Source of the DNA: a bacterium
GTDB taxonomy: Bacteria; Krumholzibacteriota; Krumholzibacteriia; LZORAL124-64-63
Length of the DNA stretch: 64,000 nt
NCBI GenBank assembly: GCA_016712675.1
Contig: JADJQR010000001.1
Span: forward strand, 4,216,001-4,280,000
Direction: 5' to 3'
Of this stretch, positions 45,539 to 54,385 are shown in pieces (position 1 is the stretch's first letter; the number at the start of each line of letters is the position of its first letter). A program made the translations under genes and the position numbers. Below the pieces are notes generated by a model. It had not been told where the DNA came from. It ran no database searches and saw nothing but the letters and a program-made list of their open reading frames with translations.

Positions 45539-46627
45539 TCAGAACGGGCGCAGGACCAGGCTGTCGATGAACGCGGGCGCGACGGTCACCATCGGCATGA
45601 GGGCGGACTCGACCCAGAGGGTGTCGCGGGCGCCGGGCACCGGCTGCAGCAGCACGGCCGCGATGTCCGTGCGCGCGGCCGCGACGCGACGCGCCTCGGC
45701 CGGGCCCAGCACGAAGAGCGCGGTCGACCAGGCGTCGGCCACCGCCGCGCGCGCGGCGACGACCGTTGCGGAGGACAGGCCGTGCGCGGGCCAGCCCGTG
45801 CGCGGGTCGAGGATGTGGCCGTGGCGCCGGCCGCCCTCGCTGATGAACTGCACGTAGTCGCCGGAGGTCGAGACGCAGCGGTCGTGCAAGCGCAGCGTCG
45901 CCAGGTACGGCCCGCGGTCGCGCGGGTCGCGGATGCCGACCACCCAGCCGGCGTGCCCGGGCGCGTCGCCGAGCGCGGCCATGTTGCCGGTCAGGTCGAC
46001 CAGCGCGTCGGTCACGCCGGCCGAGCGCAGCATCCCGGCCACCTGGTCGACGCCGTGACCCTTGGCGATGCCACCGAGGTCGATGCGCATCCCCGCCGCC
46101 GGCAGTCCGAGCCGACCGCCGGCCGGATCCCACGCAACGCGCTCCCAGCCGACGAGCCGCCGCGTCGTCTCCAGCTCGGCCGCATCCGGCACGCGCGGCG
46201 TGCCGCCGAGGAAGCCCCACAGGCGGACCAGCGGCTCGACGGTGAGGTCGAAGGCGCCGCCGCTGGCCGCGTTGACCTCGGCGGCCAGGGCGATCACCGC
46301 GGCGACCTCGGGCTCGACGCGCGTGGCCGGACCGCCGGCCGTCCCGTTGAGGCGCGCCACCTCGCTGGTCGTGGTCCAGTTGGTCATCAGCGAGTCGGTG
46401 TGGTGGAACGAGAGCAGCGCGGCGTGCGCCAGCCGGGCGACGGACGCCGAGTCGGCGGTCACCAGCGTGAGCGAGGCCCAGGAGCCCATGGTGCGCGTGC
46501 GGAAGGTGACGGCGCGCCTGCTCGTCGCGGCCGCTTTGGCGCCCACGGCAGCCGTCGTGGCCGCCACCGTCAGCAGACATGCCGCGACGGCAGCGATCGA
46601 CCGTAACCGGAAATGCGTTCTCAGCAC
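45539..46627 (-). CDS. ApbE-like FAD:protein FMN transferase
   Basis: A 362-residue exported enzyme that attaches FMN to Thr or Ser of extracytoplasmic proteins. Visible motifs are LMTNWTTTSEVARLN, GGAFDLTVEPLVRLWGF, IDLGGIAKGHGVDQVA, VDLTGNMAALG, STSGDYVQFI, HILDPRTGWPA and ADAWSTALFVLG, covering flavin and Mg binding. I chose the GTG at 46627; an ATG at 46675 would add 16 residues. It is upstream and on the same strand as the TlpA/DUF4266/DUF3570 module, with which ApbE genes are often found. Confidence 0.88.
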   Translation of the reverse strand: MLRTHFRLRSIAAVAACLLTVAATTAAVGAKAAATSRRAVTFRTRTMGSWASLTLVTADSASVARLAHAALLSFHHTDSLMTNWTTTSEVARLNGTAGGPATRVEPEVAAVIALAAEVNAASGGAFDLTVEPLVRLWGFLGGTPRVPDAAELETTRRLVGWERVAWDPAGGRLGLPAAGMRIDLGGIAKGHGVDQVAGMLRSAGVTDALVDLTGNMAALGDAPGHAGWVVGIRDPRDRGPYLATLRLHDRCVSTSGDYVQFISEGGRRHGHILDPRTGWPAHGLSSATVVAARAAVADAWSTALFVLGPAEARRVAAARTDIAAVLLQPVPGARDTLWVESALMPMVTVAPAFIDSLVLRPF

Positions 46628-46763
46628 GTCGGCAGCCTTCCTGTCCTGCGGCGTGCGCAGGGCTTGTCCGGGCATGCAGGTACCGTACCATGTCGAAAGG
46701 ACCGATCTCCAACGGTATCGGGGCCGGCTCCCAGCGATGCCTGCCGCGAGGAAAGGACCTGCC

Positions 46764-46817
46764 ATGGCCTACGGCGGCTTCAAGGCGGTCGTCGACCTGC
46801 CGGGCACGAAGCGATAA
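46764..46817 (+). CDS. possible 17-residue peptide ORF
   Basis: ATG reads MAYGGFKAVVDLPGTKR and stops. AGGAAAGGA lies about 7 bases upstream, a good ribosome site. It faces away from ApbE and lies in the 255-base gap before the subtilase stop. It could be a leader peptide, the remnant of a larger gene, or chance. The rest of the gap (46628-46882) shows nothing else. Confidence 0.25.
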   Translation: MAYGGFKAVVDLPGTKR

Positions 46818-46882
46818 CGAAATGGCGCGGAGCCGGCCGACGCCTCGACCGTGCCCCGCGCCGCTGCGGCTTGCCGCCGCGC

Positions 46883-49800
46883 CTATTTCACCAGCACGAG
46901 CTTCAGCGAGGCCACCTCGCCATCCGCCCGCAGGCGCGCCACGTAGACGCCGGCCGCCATCTCGCGGCCATCGTCGCCGCGACCGTCCCACGCCACCGGC
47001 AGCCGTCCCTGGGCCACCGGTCCGTCCAGCAGCCTGCGCACCAGCCGGCCGCGCGCGTCGTACACGACCAGCTCGGCCCGGCCCGCACGCGGGATGTCGC
47101 AGAGGATCGTCGTGGCCGGGTTGAACGGGTTCGGCTGCGCCCCGGCCAGCGCCAGCTTCGCCGGCGGCAACGTGTCGTCCACGGGCGCGGCCGGGTGCTC
47201 GACGACGGGATGCACCGTGTTCACGGGCAGCAGCCCGAAGCGCTGCACATAGCCGGCGGGCCAGGCCACATGCAGCGAATCGACCCGGGTCTCGGCGCCC
47301 AACCCGAACTCGACCAGCAGGTCGCCCTGGCCGGGCCCCGCGGTCATGTCGGACACCTCGCGCATCTGCATCCCGAGCGTCGGCGACCAGACCGTGACGC
47401 GGGCCCCGATGCCCGAGCGGTTGCGACCCACCCCGCGCAGCTTCACCTGCAGCCAGGCGTTGCCGTTGTTGATGTCGTTGCGCAGGAGCTTGTTCGCCGA
47501 GCCCCAGTTGGCCACGTACAGGTCCAGGTCGCCATCCAGGTCGTAGTCGGCGAACGCCGCCGCCCGCCCCAGCCCCATGTCGCCCAGCGGTCCGTTGGTG
47601 TCGTCGCTGAAGGTGCCGCCGCCGTCGTTGCGCAGAAGGCGGTTCGCCACGCAACTGAATCCCGAGTTGCAGCCGTTGACGACGTAGAGATCGAGGTCGC
47701 CGTCGTTGTCGTAGTCGCCCCAGCAGGCGCCGTACCCGCCGCCCGTGTCCGCCAGCGGCCCGGCGGTCACGTCCATGAAGTTGCCCCCGCCGTCATTGCG
47801 CAACAGGCGGTTCGGCAGCCCCGCGGCCTTGACGATGTAGAGGTCGAGGTCGCCGTCATTGTCGTAGTCGCCCCAGCAGGCGCCGAACGATGGCCCCGAA
47901 TCGTGCAGCGCCCCCAGGGTCGCGTCCGCGAACATGGGCCAGTCGTTGCGCAACATCCGGCCGGGCTGTATGCCGTACTTGGTCAGGTAGCAGTCCAGGT
48001 CGCCGTCGCCGTCGTAGTCGGCCCAGGCGGCGTCGCGCGAGTCGTCCGGGTCGTCCAGCGGCGGCTGGGTCATGTCGAAATACCATGTCTGCAGCCCGCC
48101 CGGCATCACCTGCCCGGTGAACAGCCTGTTGGTCGCGCCGTTGATGTTCGTGACGTACAGGTCCAGCGTGCCGTCGTTGTCGACATCCAGCCAGGTCACG
48201 CCCGCCGCGTCGGACGGATCGCTCTCGGGCATCATCATCAGGTCCGAGAAGGACATGAGGTTGTTCCGCAGCAGCCGATTGCCGGCCTGGACATTGCCGA
48301 CGTACAGGTCGGGATCGCCGTCGTTGTCGTAGTCGCCCCATTCCGCGGCGCCACCTGCGGCCTGGTTCGCTTCCGGCATCGCCGTGAAGTCCATGAACAC
48401 GCCGCCGCCGAAGTTCTCCAGCAGCTTCGCCGAGCTCTGGAAGTTCACCACGTAGAGGTCGGGGTCTCCGTCGCCTTCGCGGTCGCCCCAGGCGATGGAA
48501 TTGGTCAGGCCCGTGTCACCCAGCGGCCCGCTCGTGACGTCGGTCCAGGACGCCGCCGGCGTGAGCTGCGTGATCGCGGCCAGCAGGTCCGGTCGCGGCC
48601 CGATCGGCTTCAGTCCCACCGAGTCCTGCGGCGTGCCGGTCATCCGCAGCGCGGCACGCATCACGGCAGGCGTGATCGGCGTCGTTTGCCCAAGCCCGGC
48701 CCACCAGCCCTGCAGGCACGCCACCGCGCCGGCCACGACCGGCGAGGCGCTGGACGTCCCGTTGAACGTCTGCGTGTAGTGGAGATTCAGGCCTTCGCTG
48801 CTGTGCAGGTCGGCGTTGTGCCCGGTGGTCACCACGTTCTCGCCCCAACCCTGCAGGTCGAAACGCGGACCATAGCTGGACCAGCCCATGCGCACGCGGT
48901 CGCCGCGCGCGGTCAGGCCGGTGCCACCGGCCCCGACGATGATGGCGCCCGAGTCGCCGGCCCAGGTCATCGCGCCGGTGTCGACGTTGCCGTTGCCGCC
49001 TGCCTCGACCACGTGGATGCCCAGGGCGACGGCGGTTTGGATCGCCAGGTAGACGGCGTTCTGCTGCTGCGCCATGCCGTTCGTCGCGCCCCACCACTCG
49101 ACGGGCACGAACTTCTTGAGGGACGGGTTGAACGTGGAGTCCCACTGCAGTTCCAGCAGGATGACATCGCCCGCCTGCAGCGCGTTGATGGCGACCTGCA
49201 GTGCGCCCGGGAGGTTCCAGGACGGTGTCGGGCCGTAGTGCGAGCCGCAGGTCAACAGCGATGAGCCGTGGTTGATGCCGGTGGTGCCCCACCCGTTGCT
49301 GTCGCTGGCCAGCACACCGACCACGCCCGTGCCATGCGGCGCGCTTGGCGTTGCCGTCCCCGCGAACGGGTCCGTGCAGCCGGCGATCAACTGCGAACCG
49401 AGGGCTTTCGTCACGTCCAGGTGGTTGTAGTTCCAGTCGTACTCGATGTCGCAGACGGTCACCCCTGCGCCGTTGCCGCCGGTCTGCGACCAGGCGTACA
49501 GGGCGTTGATGCCGGCCGGCGCGGGCGCCGGTGGGTTCAGGTACCGCTGCAGGCTGACGAACGAACCGGGCACAGGCAACTCCTGCGGCAGCGGCACCGG
49601 GTAGGCAAGGTGCACGCCCGGCAGCGCCTCGAGATCGGCGGCCAGCAGCCACAGCGCCGGCTCCGGCAAGGCGAAGCGCAGCCGGTAGATGTTGTTCAGG
49701 TTGGAGAGGTCTTGGCCGGTGCGCGCCTCGCCCTCGAGCTCCCACGTGTCGAGCACGGGCTCGGGCACATCACTCAACCGCTCCCAGTCGTGCAGGCGCG

Positions 49801-50011
49801 GCATCAGCAGCGCGTCGATGCCGGCGGTCGCATCCAGTCCGCTGTGGTCGACCAGCACGCCGCCGACCAGGCGCACGGCGCTTTCGGGAATGAAGAGGAC
49901 TTCCAGGAGATTCGTTTCGGCGGGATAACGTTCCTGGCCGGCGGCGGGCGCCGCGACGAGCAGGCAGGCGAGCATCAGGATGCACGCCGCTGGAGCTGAG
50001 CGGGTCGACAT
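46883..50011 (-). CDS. secreted subtilisin-like protease with VCBS/FG-GAP repeats and FlgD-like tail
   Basis: A 1042-residue exported protein with a signal peptide ending APAAGQ. The peptidase S8 domain carries D188 (VTVCDIEYDW), H226 (SAPHGTGVVGV), N340 (EAGGNGN) and nucleophile S420 (NGTSSASPVVAG). From about 490 on there are at least six WGDYDNDGDLDLYV-type VCBS repeats with Ca-binding DxDxDG loops. An ASPIC/UnbV-like region follows (NRSGIGARVTVWS), then a FlgD-like end (PNPFNPATTILCDIP, YDARGRLVRRL, LVLVK). It is probably surface-attached. Confidence 0.92.
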   Translation of the reverse strand: MSTRSAPAACILMLACLLVAAPAAGQERYPAETNLLEVLFIPESAVRLVGGVLVDHSGLDATAGIDALLMPRLHDWERLSDVPEPVLDTWELEGEARTGQDLSNLNNIYRLRFALPEPALWLLAADLEALPGVHLAYPVPLPQELPVPGSFVSLQRYLNPPAPAPAGINALYAWSQTGGNGAGVTVCDIEYDWNYNHLDVTKALGSQLIAGCTDPFAGTATPSAPHGTGVVGVLASDSNGWGTTGINHGSSLLTCGSHYGPTPSWNLPGALQVAINALQAGDVILLELQWDSTFNPSLKKFVPVEWWGATNGMAQQQNAVYLAIQTAVALGIHVVEAGGNGNVDTGAMTWAGDSGAIIVGAGGTGLTARGDRVRMGWSSYGPRFDLQGWGENVVTTGHNADLHSSEGLNLHYTQTFNGTSSASPVVAGAVACLQGWWAGLGQTTPITPAVMRAALRMTGTPQDSVGLKPIGPRPDLLAAITQLTPAASWTDVTSGPLGDTGLTNSIAWGDREGDGDPDLYVVNFQSSAKLLENFGGGVFMDFTAMPEANQAAGGAAEWGDYDNDGDPDLYVGNVQAGNRLLRNNLMSFSDLMMMPESDPSDAAGVTWLDVDNDGTLDLYVTNINGATNRLFTGQVMPGGLQTWYFDMTQPPLDDPDDSRDAAWADYDGDGDLDCYLTKYGIQPGRMLRNDWPMFADATLGALHDSGPSFGACWGDYDNDGDLDLYIVKAAGLPNRLLRNDGGGNFMDVTAGPLADTGGGYGACWGDYDNDGDLDLYVVNGCNSGFSCVANRLLRNDGGGTFSDDTNGPLGDMGLGRAAAFADYDLDGDLDLYVANWGSANKLLRNDINNGNAWLQVKLRGVGRNRSGIGARVTVWSPTLGMQMREVSDMTAGPGQGDLLVEFGLGAETRVDSLHVAWPAGYVQRFGLLPVNTVHPVVEHPAAPVDDTLPPAKLALAGAQPNPFNPATTILCDIPRAGRAELVVYDARGRLVRRLLDGPVAQGRLPVAWDGRGDDGREMAAGVYVARLRADGEVASLKLVLVK

Positions 50012-50334
50012 CACGTCTCCTCCTGTGCTATGGGCGTTGTCTGTCGCTGCCAAGGTACCACATTTGAGATATCGCCGTTCATTATCAATATACTACCTGA
50101 GTGCTGTGGATTGTCGAGGACGGCCCGCGGCCCCGTCGCTATCCTGTTAATTCTATATCAGTCAATAAGATGATGGCCCCTTGCCCGCTGGCCCCCATGC
50201 GATGTATGTTCCGCCCGTTTTTCCGGCCCCCGGCACGCCCCCTTCCGGCGCCCCGTCGACCGGTTCCCTCTCGCTCCTGACCCCCGCGGACCGGACTGGG
50301 CCCCGGGCCGGGAGCGGAACCCGGGACCAGCGGC
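50012..50334. other. 323-base non-coding gap between divergent genes
   Basis: The DNA from about 50050 to 50175 is clearly AT-rich against the GC-rich background, for example TTCATTATCAATATACTACC and CTGTTAATTCTATATCAGTC. It probably holds the divergent promoters of the subtilase (minus) and SulP (plus) genes. I could not assign a convincing -35/-10 pair. Confidence 0.4.
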
Positions 50335-52008
50335 ATGCGATTCCTTGCCCCAGACCTCACGCCGAAGCTCATCACCACCTTCCGCGACGGCTACACGCGC
50401 CAGGACCTGACCCGCGACGTGCTGGCCGGCCTGGTCGTGGGCATCGTCGCGCTGCCGCTGAGCATCGCGTTCGGCATCGCCTCGGGTGTTCGTCCGGAAC
50501 AGGGCCTGTTCACGGCGATTGTCGCCGGCTTCCTGATCTCGGCGTTCGGCGGCAGCCGTGTGCAGATCGGCGGCCCTACCGGGGCCTTCGTCGTCATCGT
50601 CGCGGGCATCGTCGCGAAGTTCGGCTACGCCGGGCTGGCCATCGCCACGATCATGGCGGGTGCGCTGCTGGTGGCGATGTCCATCGCGCGGCTGGGCAAC
50701 GTCATCAAGTTCATCCCCTACCCCGTGATCATCGGCTTCACCAGCGGCATCGCCATCATCATCGCCATGGGGCAGATCGGCGACGGGCTGGGGCTGCCCG
50801 CCGGGCAGGCCCCGGCGCACTTCTGGCCACGCTGTCACTACTATATAAGGAGCCTGCCGGAGACGAACCTGACGGCCGCCGCCATCTGCCTGGGCTCGGT
50901 GCTCATCACCCAGCAGTGGACGCGCGTGTCGCGGCGCGTGCCGGGCCCGCTGGTCGCGCTGCTGCTGGCGACCATCGTGGTGAAGGTCTTCGACCTGCCG
51001 GTCGACACCATCGGCAGCCGCTTCGGCGAGGTGCCCACCGGGCTGCCCCGGCCGTCGCTGCCGCGCTTCGACTTCACGCAGCTCGGCGCCCTGTTCTCGC
51101 CGGCGCTGTCCATCGCCCTGCTGGGCGCCATCGAGTCGCTGCTCAGCGCGATGGTGGCCGACGGCATGATCGGCGGCCGTCACCGGGCCAACGCCGAGCT
51201 GATGGGCCAGGGCATCGCCAACCTGGTGGTGCCGTTCTTCGGGGGCATCCCGGCCACCGGGGCCATCGCGCGCACGGCCACGAACGTGAAGAACGGCGGA
51301 CGCTCGCCGGTCGCCGGTATCGTGCACGCGCTGACGCTGCTGCTGATCCTGATGGTGGCCGGCAAGTGGGCCGCCTACATCCCGCTGGCGACGCTGGCGG
51401 GCATCCTGTTGGTCGTGGCCTACAACATGAGCGAGTGGCGCGTCTTCCGGCAGCTGCTGCGCTCCCCGCGCGGCGACGTGCTGGTGCTGCTGTCGACATT
51501 CATCCTGACCGTGGTCGTGGACCTGAACGTCGCGATCCAGGTGGGCATGGTGCTCTCGTCGGTGCTGCTCATGCTGCGCATGGCCGAGGTCACGCAGGTG
51601 CGCGCGGTGCGCGACGCGCTGGACTACGAGACCGCCCCGGGCGACCCGGCGATACCGGTCGAGCTGCCGCCGGAAGTCGCCGTCTTCGAGATCAACGGCA
51701 CCTTCTGCTTCGGCGCCGCGCGCTCGTTCACCGAGACCCTGCAGTCTGACCGCCGCCGCCCGCGCGTGGTGATCCTGCGCATGCGCCACGTCATGGCCAT
51801 CGACGCCACCGGCCTGCACGCGCTGGAGGACGTGCAGAACCGCCTGCGCCAGCAGGGCACCACGCTGCTGCTGTCGGGCGTGCACGCCCAGCCGCTGGCG
51901 GCGATGACGCGCGCCGGCGCCGTGCAGCACGTGGGCCTCGACAACATGTTCTCCACGTTCCCCGATGCGGTCGCGCGCGCGCGGGAGATCGTGGCAATGG
52001 CGCGCTGA
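50335..52008 (+). CDS. SulP family anion transporter with STAS domain
   Basis: A 557-residue protein. The membrane domain opens LAGLVVGIVALPLSIAFGIASGV and contains GGPTGAFVVIVAGIV, GFTSGIAIIIAMGQ and NLVVPFFGGIPATGAIARTATN, the SulP signatures. A cytoplasmic STAS domain (about 445-550) includes VAVFEINGTFCFGA and MAIDATGLHAL, where T replaces the usual phosphorylatable Ser. Substrates in this family are sulfate, bicarbonate or dicarboxylates; the sequence does not decide. Confidence 0.92.
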   Translation: MRFLAPDLTPKLITTFRDGYTRQDLTRDVLAGLVVGIVALPLSIAFGIASGVRPEQGLFTAIVAGFLISAFGGSRVQIGGPTGAFVVIVAGIVAKFGYAGLAIATIMAGALLVAMSIARLGNVIKFIPYPVIIGFTSGIAIIIAMGQIGDGLGLPAGQAPAHFWPRCHYYIRSLPETNLTAAAICLGSVLITQQWTRVSRRVPGPLVALLLATIVVKVFDLPVDTIGSRFGEVPTGLPRPSLPRFDFTQLGALFSPALSIALLGAIESLLSAMVADGMIGGRHRANAELMGQGIANLVVPFFGGIPATGAIARTATNVKNGGRSPVAGIVHALTLLLILMVAGKWAAYIPLATLAGILLVVAYNMSEWRVFRQLLRSPRGDVLVLLSTFILTVVVDLNVAIQVGMVLSSVLLMLRMAEVTQVRAVRDALDYETAPGDPAIPVELPPEVAVFEINGTFCFGAARSFTETLQSDRRRPRVVILRMRHVMAIDATGLHALEDVQNRLRQQGTTLLLSGVHAQPLAAMTRAGAVQHVGLDNMFSTFPDAVARAREIVAMAR

Positions 52009-52054
52009 GGCGGGCGCCGCCGGGCCCCTGCCCGACGACGCCCGTTTCGCGGGA

Positions 52055-53947
52055 TCAGGCCGCCCGCGCCGCCTTCGCGCCGCCGCCCTTGCGGCCGGTG
52101 GCCAGCGACACCACGACCAGCGCCAGGAAGCTCAGCGGGATCGAGACGATGCCGGGCTGCCCCAGCTTGTGCCAGGCCTCGGCCGCCGTGCGGCCGTAGG
52201 GACCGGCGAACATCTCGGGCCCGGTCAGGATGATCCCCAGCGCCGAGATGATGCCCACGGTGATCGAGGCGACGATGCCCGCCGCCGTGGTCCGCTTCCA
52301 GAACAGCAGCATGACGATGGCCGGCAGGTTGGCTGACGCCGCCACCGCGAAAGCCCAGCCGACCAGGAAGCTCACGTTCACGCCCCGGAACAGGATGCCC
52401 AGGACGATCGCGATGATGCCGACGCCGAAGGCCGCGACCTTGCCGGCGTGCACCTTCCTCTCCTCGGTCAGGTTCATGCGGCCGAAGCGGTCCATCAGGT
52501 CGTGGGCCACGGCGCCCGAGGCCGCCACGATCAGGCCGGCCACCGTGCCCAGCACCGTGGCGAACGCGATCGCCGAGATCAGCGCGAACAGCAGCTTGCC
52601 GAACGACATCGCCAGCAGCGGCGCCGACATGTTGTTGTCGGCGGGGTTGATGGTGCCGTTGGTCGCCGCGCCCAGGCCCATGAACAGCGTCAGCACGTAG
52701 AAGAAGCCGATGGCGGCGATGGCCACGATGGTCGACTTCCGCGCGCAGGCCGGGCTGGGCACGGTGTAGTAGCGGATCAGGATGTGCGGCAGGGCGGCGG
52801 TGCCCAGGAACAGCGCCAGCATCAGCGAGACGAAGTTGAGCTTGTTCCAGAAGGTGTCGACCTTGAACTTCACGCCCGGTTTCATCTGGTCGGTGCCGCT
52901 GACCTGCTTGGGGTAGTGGATGGTCACGCGGTGGCCCGCCTCGTCGTTCACCTTGGTCGAGTGCCACTGCTCGATGCGCGTGTCGGGGTGGGTCAGGCGG
53001 GCCAGGTAGGAGACAGGTGACACCGGCCCGGTCCCCCGCGCGGCCTCCGCGGGCGACATGCCGCCCAGCGCGGTCACGCGGCCGACCGGGCGCAGCAGCC
53101 CGCCGGCCACGCCGTTGACCTCGCCGCCGGAGACCCACTGCGTCTGCCACAGGCTGCCCTGCGCGTCGCGCCGCCACCAGGCCGCGCCGTTCGGCCCCTC
53201 GAACTTCAGGAATTCCCCGGCCGCGTGCACCTGCCGTTGCCCGCCGGCCACGAGTTCGGCCTCGGTTGTCTGCTGCGGCACGAAGAGCAGCGCCCGCCCC
53301 GCATCGTCCTTCAGTCCGGCAGGTTCGGTCCCCAGGCCGCGGAACATCAGCAGCACGACCATGATCGTCGAGAACACCAGCAGCAGGCCGCCCTTGAGGA
53401 ACTGGACGTAGGTGGTGGAGGCCATGCCCGCGGTCGCCACGATCGCGATCACGATGGTCCCGACGAGGATGACCCCGACCCAGTGGGGCAGCCCCAGCAG
53501 CGGCTCGACCAGGGAGCCGGCGCCGTTCATCTGCGGGATCAGGTAGCAGATGGAGACGACCAGCGTGGAGATCGCGGCCGCCAGCTTGATGCCGCGGCTG
53601 TCGTACTTGGCGTCCACGGCGTCGGTGAACGTGAACTTGCCCAGCCGCTTCATCGGCTCGGCCACGACGAACAGGGCCACGACCCAGCCGGCCAGGTAGC
53701 CGATCGAGTAGAGGAAGCCATCGTAGCCCAGGGTGGCGATCATCCCGCAGATGCCCAGGAACGACGCGGCCGACAGGTAGTCGCCGGCAAAGCTGATGCC
53801 GTTGACCGCCCAGTGGATCTGGCCGCCGGCCGCGTAGTAGCCGGCCGCCGACTTGGCCTTGCGCGCGAAGAAGTAGCTCAGGTACAGCACCGCGACCACG
53901 AACAACGCGAACACGGCGATGGACAGCGGCGTGCCGTGGAGGTTCAT
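52055..53947 (-). CDS. sodium:solute symporter, acetate-permease type
   Basis: A 630-residue membrane protein of the SSS family. FAGDYLSAASFLGICGMIATLGYDG and AATAGMASTTYVQFLKG-like motifs resemble ActP and the VC_2705 subgroup of monocarboxylate symporters. A hydrophilic insertion of about 110 residues (roughly 215-335, including EFLKFEGPNGAAWW) separates the membrane halves; most ActP proteins lack it. Its start overlaps the DUF485 gene by 4 bases, the usual pairing. Acetate or pyruvate is the likely substrate. Confidence 0.9.
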   Translation of the reverse strand: MNLHGTPLSIAVFALFVVAVLYLSYFFARKAKSAAGYYAAGGQIHWAVNGISFAGDYLSAASFLGICGMIATLGYDGFLYSIGYLAGWVVALFVVAEPMKRLGKFTFTDAVDAKYDSRGIKLAAAISTLVVSICYLIPQMNGAGSLVEPLLGLPHWVGVILVGTIVIAIVATAGMASTTYVQFLKGGLLLVFSTIMVVLLMFRGLGTEPAGLKDDAGRALLFVPQQTTEAELVAGGQRQVHAAGEFLKFEGPNGAAWWRRDAQGSLWQTQWVSGGEVNGVAGGLLRPVGRVTALGGMSPAEAARGTGPVSPVSYLARLTHPDTRIEQWHSTKVNDEAGHRVTIHYPKQVSGTDQMKPGVKFKVDTFWNKLNFVSLMLALFLGTAALPHILIRYYTVPSPACARKSTIVAIAAIGFFYVLTLFMGLGAATNGTINPADNNMSAPLLAMSFGKLLFALISAIAFATVLGTVAGLIVAASGAVAHDLMDRFGRMNLTEERKVHAGKVAAFGVGIIAIVLGILFRGVNVSFLVGWAFAVAASANLPAIVMLLFWKRTTAAGIVASITVGIISALGIILTGPEMFAGPYGRTAAEAWHKLGQPGIVSIPLSFLALVVVSLATGRKGGGAKAARAA

Positions 53948-54237
53948 GACCGGACCTCCCAGCGCGGGTCCTTCAGTTCGCGCTCGCGCTTCGTGCACAG
54001 GTGGTTGTAGATCAGCGCCATGATCAGGGCGACCACGATCAGGCCCATCCCGTAGACCACCGCCAGGTTCAGCCCGGCCAGCACGATGGCCTGCATGGCC
54101 TTGCCGCCGGTGGCGACGTTCAGCAGCACGAAGCCGGCGTACAGCAGGCAGTAGACCAGGAACATCCACAGGCCAAGGCGGGTCTTGTACGGGCTGGCCG
54201 GATCGGGTCCGGAATCCCGGGCGGGTTCGTGGAGCAT
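53944..54237 (-). CDS. DUF485 small membrane subunit of the symporter
   Basis: A 97-residue protein with two membrane helices (FLVYCLLYAGFVLLNVA and LNLAVVYGMGLIVVALIMALIYN) and the ending NHLCTKRE, a typical DUF485/YjcH pattern. The ATG follows GGAGGATACC. It is the first gene of the symporter operon and divergent from the Cache-DUF294 signalling gene. Confidence 0.9.
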   Translation of the reverse strand: MLHEPARDSGPDPASPYKTRLGLWMFLVYCLLYAGFVLLNVATGGKAMQAIVLAGLNLAVVYGMGLIVVALIMALIYNHLCTKRERELKDPRWEVRS

Positions 54238-54307
54238 GGTATCCTCCGGGCAGTGGCTGGCATCCCGGCGCCGACGACAGGACGGCGCGCGCCGGGGAGC
54301 ATACCCT

Positions 54308-54327
54308 GTTGTTTTCCGATTAACAAC
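54308..54327. promoter_or_regulatory. candidate operator between symporter and Cache-DUF294 genes
   Basis: GTTGTT-ttccgatt-AACAAC is a 6-bp dyad with an 8-base spacer in the 148-base gap between the divergent genes. The right arm, TAACAACC, is shared with the site before the nickel transporter (8483-8490). It could control both genes. Function is inferred from position only. Confidence 0.35.
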
Positions 54328-54385
54328 CCTTGTCCCGGGGCCAGGGGCCGCGTTAAGCTGGGCGCACAACGACCCCGGGAGCCCC

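Noticed and set aside
47500-48520. DNA repeat array in the subtilase gene
   Set aside because: The similarity is at protein level (WGDYDNDGDLDLYV VCBS units) with diverged codons, so it is a domain repeat and not a DNA array.
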